In this document: piece by piece, positions 57,987 to 64,000 of the stretch
Numbering within the stretch: the first letter of the stretch is position 1
Layout of the letters: each line of letters opens with the position of its first letter
Assembly (NCBI RefSeq): GCF_025398315.1
Contig: NZ_JAODOQ010000001.1
Span: forward strand, 2,604,001-2,668,000
Direction of reading: 5' to 3'
Source of the DNA: Shewanella phaeophyticola
Lineage (GTDB): Bacteria; Pseudomonadota; Gammaproteobacteria; Enterobacterales; Shewanellaceae
Length of the DNA stretch: 64,000 nt
Notes under the pieces: generated by a model
The model's database searches: none
Told to the model about the DNA's origin: nothing
What the model saw: the letters and a program-made list of their open reading frames with translations, nothing else
Translations under genes and position numbers: made by a program

Positions 57987-58992
57987 ATGACAGCACTGCG
58001 CTTTACCTCGTTAACCTTAATCAGCGGATTAACCTTCAAAAACCGTTTAGTGATCCTGCCGATGGCATCACAAACCGCAGACGAAAATGGTTTAGCAACC
58101 GAAAAAACCTTTAGCCATTATCAAAATTTGGCTCAATCGGGTGCTGGCCTTGTGATGGTTGAATATAGCCATGTGAATGTAGCTGGGCGTAGTGAAACCA
58201 ATCAACTCGGGCTCCACGATGACGCGTGTTTACCTGGGTTAACCCAGATAGCCAGTACACTGCACAGTGCTGGCATTAAAACGGGTTTACAAATTACCCA
58301 TTGCGGTGGCAAAGACAGTGCCGGTATTAGCAGCGATATCATGGGGCCTTCTGGCATTACGGTACCCGCATACGACCGTGTATTACCCACACCTAGGGCT
58401 ATGACAATGGACGATATCAAGCAATGGCAACAAGACTTTGTGGCTGCTGCAATACGTGCCGACAAAGCCGGTTTTGATTTAGTTGAAATCCATTGTGCTC
58501 ACGGTTATGGCATCAACCAGTGGTTATCGCCATTAACCAATCAGCGTGAAGATGAATACGGCGGTAAGCTTGAAAACCGCACTAGAATATTAATTGAAAT
58601 TGTCACTCAAATTAAACAAGTGGTGCCTAGGTTAGCGGTGATGACTCGTATTCCTGGCCAAGATGGATATCCAGGTGGTTTAACTCATGCAGACATGGCA
58701 CAAGTCAGCCAATGGTTAGTGGCTGCAGGCGTTGAAATACTCAATGTATCATCAGGAATTGGCGGCTGGAATCGACCTAAAGATAAACGCGGCGAAGGCT
58801 TTTTAGTAGAAGATGCCGCGCCGTTAACGGGCACCACCACTGCGGCGGTTATTGGTGTTGGCGGCATTGAAAGCGTGGATTACATCGAAACCATTTTAGC
58901 CACCAAGCAAGTGGATTTAGTGGCGGTAGGCCGGGCGATTTTAGCTCGACCCACGTGAATTTGCTCATAGGGTGATGCAAAGCTCGTTATAG
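57987..58992 (+). CDS. NADH:flavin oxidoreductase, old yellow enzyme family, frame disrupted near its end
   Basis: FMN enzymes of this family reduce activated C=C bonds. The 334-residue (restored) protein begins with FKNRLVILPMASQTADENG (FMN site). It has LQITHCGGKDSAG, the catalytic EIHCAHGYGINQWLSPLTNQREDEYGG near residues 162-188, and GVGGIESVDY and VAVGRAILA for FMN phosphate. The frame as given stops after LARPT at 58958. Removing one base at 58946-58947 gives LADPREFAHRVMQSSL and a stop at 58990-58992. The end overlaps the convergent small gene by 6 nt. Confidence 0.85.
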
Positions 58993-59610
58993 CTCATCTG
59001 CTGTTTTGCTAGCGGGTGAAATAATACCTTTAAAAATCAGCGGGTAGCGTCTTACTCGCTGGCCAACATCGTCACTCATCACCTGTTTGTATAGCAATTC
59101 AATATCACCATTGTCTTCAAATACCAGTAGCAATCTATCAATGGCGGTATGCCATACCATTGTGCGTTAATAAATGATGCACTCAGCGAGAGTTTAAAAG
59201 GGCTTAGACAAGGCGCATGACTGAATGAATAGTGATTCTCTTTCGAAGTCATGCAACGCAGTGTAAGCCCTTTTAAAACTCGCCTGAAAGGAATGCCCCA
59301 GCAGATTTTGTTCTGCGTTCTCGCTATTTGAAAGGGAACAGCCATTACTGCATAACGACGCCTTAATCAAAAACCGCTGGATGCATTCTGAGTGGTCACT
59401 TATTAATGCACAATGGTATTAGCCCTTTTTCAAAAAAGGCTGCGCCTGAAACTGCGCAATGTTGTGTCTCACAATAGCGATTTTTTCTGGGTGACGGCGC
59501 AGCTCAGCAAACACTTGCTCAAAATAGTCCATGTGCAGCGCAGGCGTAGCACGATTGCCACGTCTTGTCCTTGGCACACCTGAGCCTCGTTTAAAATACA
59601 TTGCAGGCAA
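58987..59610 (-). pseudogene. Small gene split by a 266-bp MITE
   Basis: The 5' part (59610-59420) encodes PAMYFKRGSGVPRTRRGNR...HPEKIAIVRHNIAQFQAQPFLKKG and starts with TTG, with GAGG 8 nt upstream. It runs into the MITE, which supplies the stop codon. Beyond the element (59153-58987) the same strand encodes TAIDRLLLVFEDNGDIELLYKQVMSDDVGQRVRRYPLIF and ends with TAA at 58987-58989. Together they look like one protein of about 118 residues; the two halves are not in exact register after simple removal of the element. I do not recognise the family. It follows the SNF2 gene by 42 nt. Confidence 0.6.
59154..59419. mobile_element. 266-bp MITE inserted in a small gene
   Basis: Terminal inverted repeats of about 32 bp: ATACCATTGTGCGTTAATAA at the left, and the right end reversed reads ATACCATTGTGCATTAATAA. 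Internal arms GTTTAAAAGGGCTTA and TAAGCCCTTTTAAAAC also pair. The ends and an internal block (GGGAACAGCCATTACTGC) resemble the 311-bp elements, which suggests one superfamily. Confidence 0.8.
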
Positions 59611-59652
59611 TGTTGTAACCTCAAATTAACTCGCGTTTACTCAATTAGGTGA

Positions 59653-62600
59653 TTAACTCAACAGCGCCAATAAATCTTCGGCGTTACCTTGCCATGCACT
59701 CCTGAGTGCCATCGGATAATATGCTGTCTGCCAAACCTTGTTTATGCTGCTGCATTTCCTGAATTTTTTCTTCAACCGTCCCTTGTGCAATTAGCTTATA
59801 CACAAATACCGGATTAAGCTGACCAATGCGGTGGGCACGATCGGTTGCCTGACGTTCTGCAGCAGGGTTCCACCATGGGTCGAAATGAATAACCGTATCT
59901 GCTGCAGTTAAATTAAGCCCTGTACCACCGGCTTTTAAGCTAATCAAAAACACCGAGTTGTCACCTTCTTGAAAAGAATCTATCTGAGGTTGACGGTCGA
60001 GTGTTTGGCCGGTTAATTTACTGTAACTAATTTCTAGTGTTTTAAGTTCATCTTCAATCAACGCCAGCATGCCGGTGAATTGACTGAAAATAAGGATTTT
60101 ACGGCCTTCTTCAATCATCTCAGGCAGGTTTTGAATTAACCAGGTGAGTTTAGCGTTATCTTTCACTTGTTGAGCTTGCTCGAGCTTAACAAGACGTGGA
60201 TCACAACAAGCCTGACGTAATTTTAATAACGCATCTAAAAACTCAATATGGCTGCTAGACACACCTTTTTTAGCAAACAGTTCGCGCAGTTTTTTCTCCA
60301 TCACTAAGCGGATAGACTCGTAAAGATTACGTTGGTCTTTCTCAAGCTCAAGTGTCTGGATAATTTCGGTTTTCTCAGGCAGTTCAGACACCACTTCTTT
60401 TTTGGAGCGGCGCAGCATAAACGGCGAAATGCGCTTACTGAGCAATAGCGACTTTTCAACATCAGCTTGTTTCTCTATCGAGCCACGAAACTCTTTATTA
60501 AAGTAAGTATGCTGGCCTAATAACCCCGGTAAACAGAAATCCATTAACGATTTAAGTTCGCCCAAGTGATTTTCAAGCGGCGTGCCCGACAAACATAAAC
60601 GAAACTTACCCTTTAAGGTTTTGATCACCTGAGTGACTTTAGCCTGGGCGTTTTTGATCTGCTGGGCTTCATCTAAAATGATATGGTCGAACACATAATC
60701 GCTATATATGGCTTCATCGCGCAGCATGAGCGGATACGTTGTCACCACCACATCAAAGTCATCGATTTGCTCTAACAATGGCTGGCGTTTATTACCATGG
60801 ATCACCACCACATTAAGTGACGGGGCAAATTTGTTGGCTTCTTTAAGCCAGTTACCCACCAAACTGGTTGGGCATACAATTAAACTGGTGCGATGCGTCT
60901 TGGCTTCTTGCTTGGCTTTCAGTAAAAAAGCCAGCGTTTGAATGGTTTTACCTAAGCCCATGTCGTCGGCTAAAATTCCGCCCAGTTGGTACTCTTTTAA
61001 AAAGCACAGCCAATCGAACCCTTGTTTTTGATAATCACGCAGCGTGGCATTTAAACCCACTGGTAATTCAACCTCTGTTACCCCTTTAAACTCAGCTAGT
61101 TTTGCCGCAAGGTTGCGCACCCGCTCGCCATTGAGCAAACGCACATCGCTGGCAGATAAATCATTAAGTATATGGGCTCGGTTACGCGGTATGGCAATTT
61201 GGTCACCAGAGTTGCGGTTAAACAACTCTTGAATAATTGAAATCAGTGGTTTAATGGTTTTAGCTTTAATTTTAATAAAGCCACCATTAGGTCCTGGTAG
61301 CAGTAATTCATCGTCATCTGCCGGCTCACCATTTTGTTGTAACCAACGGGCAACTAAGGCTAATAACGGTACATTTTGGCCTTCAATATCGGCACTCAAC
61401 GACAGCGAAAACCAGCCCGACTCGTCATCGTCAACCAAATCAACATCTAACTGCGCATCGACAATGTTTAAGTCAAAGTCATCTTCAAACTGAATTTCAA
61501 CGCCCAACGCAGTTAATGCATCAAGGCCATTCTCAGTTAAGTCAGACCACTCGAAAATCGATTCTGGCAATAAGCCAACACTTAAAAAGTATTCAGGTTG
61601 CTTACCATACTCACTCGGAATAAACGTCACTAAACCGGCTTCAGTTAACCCATTTAATATGGCTAATTCTTGGTCGACTTGACGATGCACTTGATATTGA
61701 ACACTGCCCTTTTTAACCAGGCTAATACGCTCGGGTTTTAGTGAGGCATTAAAACTAACATCGCCATAATGCTGCTCTACCCGAATGACCGGTTGTAATA
61801 CGGGATTATTGGCATAAATCTCACGAGTAAAAATCAATATGGTTTTTAAAGGATCGTTGATTTCGCAAAAATCAATTTCGCTTGGCACTGGCACAGTTTT
61901 AGGTGAAAAGTGTTGCAGCATTTTGTGGCTAATTTGATCAACTTGAGCCAATGGTACAGGCGGCATATGTTGCAATAAATTGAGCTTTTTGGCCGATAAA
62001 TCCGTGTCGATTTTGCCTAAGCGTAAGTAATCGAGTTCGGCATATAATGGTGGCTCTGTGGCAATAAATTCCCAGTTTTCAAGTCCGGGCATGCGCATTT
62101 GCATTTGTGTGTGCTTTTTATCTATCTCACACCAAATAAACTCAGGCGCAATTGATTTTGCCCAGGTTAACGGGGTGCGATTTTCTTCCCAAAAGCACAC
62201 CTGTTCTGCAAGCATTTTGGTTAAGGCTAAATAGGATATTTCGCCGTCGATATAGATTTTTGAACCGTGATTATTTGACGACAATAACAAGCTAATGATT
62301 TGTTTATCTTCAGGGTCAACCCACCAAGGTATACTATAACGAATATCAGTTAACGCCAGCTTACTGCCTTTGTTATATTGACCTTTCTTATTGAGTTTAC
62401 TGCGTTTGAATTCGACAAAAATTCCATTGGGATCATTAGATAACACATAGATAACGCGATCTTTCTCTTCTTGTTCATCTTCAAATTCACTGACCGTTTT
62501 TTGCTCGTCAAGTTGGCGTAACCACTGGTGAATGCGTTGTTCTTCTACGGGCTTTTTGTCCACCAGCGCCAGCATTGCGGCGGCAACATGTTTGCAATTG

Positions 62601-62860
62601 GTACGCACAGGACAAGTACAATGCGAACGCATTACAATTTTGTGGTTCACATTAACGAGAGTGATTTCTTGACGGTAAGGCTCATCTGCAGAGCCTTCGA
62701 CATATGCTTCGATATCATGATTATTACTGCTGGCAGTCACTTCAAGAACTCGACCCTGGATCAAGTAGTTTTGTGCTTTTTGAATTTGGGTAGCCGAAAA
62801 CAGTTTAGCAATCATCTCTAATGAAAGCTTAATGGGAAGATTAAACAGTTTCGCCGACAT
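59653..62860 (-). CDS. SNF2-family helicase with SWIM zinc finger, frame disrupted near its end
   Basis: This DNA-dependent ATPase of about 1068 residues has a SWIM zinc finger near residues 75-95 (RSHCTCPVRTNCKHVAAA). A bacterial SNF2-associated region follows to about 600. The helicase core has Walker A ILADDMGLGKTIQTL near 630, DEAQ near 730, SGTPLENHLGELKSLMDF, and motif V-VI GGTGLNLTAADTVIHFDPWWNPA with QATDRAHRIGQ. As given the frame ends at 59684. The other frame continues AWQGNAEDLLALLS to a stop at 59653-59655, so an indel near 59700 is likely. The ATG at 62860 has AGGT upstream. Remodelling of protein-DNA or polymerase complexes is inferred. Confidence 0.9.
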
Positions 62861-62948
62861 CAATATACCTAATAAAAAACCAGCAGATAAATTATCACTG
62901 CTGATAAAAAGTTAACTTACCATTCTATGGAATAAAGCATGCAATATC

Positions 62949-63230
62949 TAGGGTCTGTTGATCTTTCAAGGTTATTTTTGTAGCGAATTGTTAGTCTTTT
63001 ATACAAGGCAGAGACTTTGAGGTGTAGTTATTCTACATAAAAAGTCGATAACGCAGTAAAAATGGCGAACAAACGCTGCCCGAAGGGTTCGGCCAAAAAC
63101 GTTTTACTCTTTGTTGAATGATTCTTTGCAAATAAAGAGTTGCTTAGATGACTAGGCATCAATCCATTCGCCTCGATTAACACGTTTTTAACTCGAACAA
63201 AATTTGACCAGCAGAGTTCAACAGACCCTA
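62949..63230. mobile_element. ~282-bp MITE (TAGGGTCTGTT type), inverted relative to the copy at 47141
   Basis: Bounded by TAGGGTCTGTTGATC and AACAGACCCTA, with no coding frame. It lies in the 667-nt gap between the SNF2 gene and the last small gene; the rest of the gap (62861-62948 and 63231-63456) shows no other clear signal. Confidence 0.8.
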
Positions 63231-63456
63231 GAGTTTGTCCAATATTTGCTTGTAAATCTTACTTAAAATACAGCGGTTCGTATGCTCTAGGCAATAAAGG
63301 CATGATCACTGACTGATTATTAACTTAGTACATGGCGGTTTACTGAAAGGTTAACTCTGAGCGTGAAAACAAAAAGCGCGACCTATTTAGATAAGACAAG
63401 ATGATGTCGATACATTGTTTGGTAAAAAGCCAATGGCTATTCATTTGCCTTGTGAG

Positions 63457-63789
63457 TTACCAGTATTCAAACAACAGATTAATTAATAACATGAGTAACC
63501 AAGGCGAACAGACCAGCCCTGCTTTTAAACGGCTTAGCTGTTGTCGATAATCGTGTAAAGTAGCATCGTTCAAATGAGAAATGTCACCCGTATTAAACGA
63601 TTCCATCAACATCACTTCGGTACCTTTTTGTGCTTGTCCCATTTTACTACCAACGCGCTGACATTCATCATACATCTTTGGATAACAGTCCTTGATATAA
63701 TGGCAAATATATTGAGTCACTATATTTAATCGATAAACAAAAAATCCCAGCGAAATCGCAGTTAATAGCAACCAACTCAGCAACACCAT
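63457..63789 (-). CDS. Small membrane protein with two helices, hypothetical
   Basis: The 110-residue protein has one helix at the N-terminus (about residues 2-22), a charged middle part (YIKDCYPKMYDECQRVGSKMG, then YRQQLSRLKAG), and one helix at the C-terminus (about 90-108). The layout recalls UspB-type universal stress proteins, but the similarity is too weak to assign. The ATG at 63789 is chosen because GAGGG lies 7 nt upstream; an open stretch further upstream lacks such a site. The 211 nt after it to the window end show no gene. Confidence 0.6.
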   Translation of the reverse strand: MVLLSWLLLTAISLGFFVYRLNIVTQYICHYIKDCYPKMYDECQRVGSKMGQAQKGTEVMLMESFNTGDISHLNDATLHDYRQQLSRLKAGLVCSPWLLMLLINLLFEYW

Positions 63790-64000
63790 TCTTGACCCTC
63801 TCGCGGTACATAAAATACTCAAAAATAAAAACTAACGATATCAGATAACTAAAAAGACAATTCTGAGTAAATAACTTTTACTCTGGAGAAATAGGTAAAT
63901 CTCCACAATAGGACAAAAAAAGTAAAACCAAGTTCAATATAGGGTCTTAATGAGTAGGCTCACGGTTTAGTCATCAATATATGGATATGGCTGCATGTGC

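Noticed and set aside
59154..59419. Protein-coding gene inside the 266-bp element
   Set aside because: Open frames there lie on inverted repeats, have no ribosome site, and resemble no family; the element is non-coding.
63790..64000. A gene at the right edge
   Set aside because: No frame with a start site or recognisable protein was found in the last 211 bases.

Overview
The window comes from a gamma-proteobacterium, almost certainly a Shewanella. The protein sequences look Shewanella-like, and several gene blocks match orders I recall from that genus: phhA-phhB-tyrR-fah-maiA, ompW next to metA, and the valine-degradation run thiolase-mmsA-acyl-CoA dehydrogenase-two crotonase-fold enzymes-mmsB-SDR. 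I could run no database search, so the genus call rests on recognition.

Layout. 1-3022: start of the phosphate transporter operon (pstC, 5' end of pstA, minus strand) with a three-repeat PHO box, divergent from a gcvR-like ACT-domain gene. 3600-14150: mixed genes, namely a DUF2797 protein, a DUF4136 lipoprotein, a LysE exporter, a DUF1415 protein, a NIT-domain chemoreceptor, an alpha/beta hydrolase, the ABC-F ATPase ybiT, an M14 peptidase and an EamA transporter. 14290-22253: minus-strand valine/branched acyl-CoA degradation operon. 22474-25400: metA with MetJ boxes, a divergent SDR gene, and ompW with two FNR/CRP-type sites. 26065-31091: phenylalanine/tyrosine catabolism and its regulator TyrR, with two TyrR boxes. 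31220-37393: galE, napF, a bactofilin, DUF2982, elyC, mak and cysQ.

37735-50694 is a beta-glucan (laminarin or cellobiose type) utilisation locus. A minus-strand run (gluP-type transporter, lipoprotein GH3 glucosidase, lipoprotein GH16 glucanase) is divergent from GH1, a GPH-family symporter and a LacI regulator, followed by a TonB-dependent receptor. LacI-type operators around AAGCGCTT sit in the gluP/GH1 intergenic region and, twice, before the receptor. Immediately downstream (50977-56677) is a tight five-gene run: flavin halogenase-like, SapC-like, JmjC/cupin-8, a second flavin halogenase-like gene, and a DUF6445 protein with an HxD...H...R pattern. This is the least understood part of the window. 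The likely reading is outer-membrane capture, surface and periplasmic hydrolysis, inner-membrane uptake and cytoplasmic GH1 cleavage, with an attached modification module of unknown substrate. The window ends with a DTW-domain gene, another LysE exporter, an old-yellow-enzyme gene, a small gene split by a MITE, a SWIM/SNF2 helicase and a small membrane protein.

Two non-genic themes stand out. Non-autonomous inverted-repeat elements (MITEs) occur as two copies of a 311-bp type, two full copies plus one fragment of a ~290-bp type, and one 266-bp type. In addition about 18 genes are broken by single-base indels or nonsense changes, including conserved enzymes whose full translation is recovered by one small correction. 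Several lesions sit where the family sequence predicts GGGCC/GGCCC, so I read them as systematic consensus errors rather than mass pseudogenisation and annotate each gene across its full span. No tRNA, rRNA, CRISPR array, transposase or phage gene was seen.
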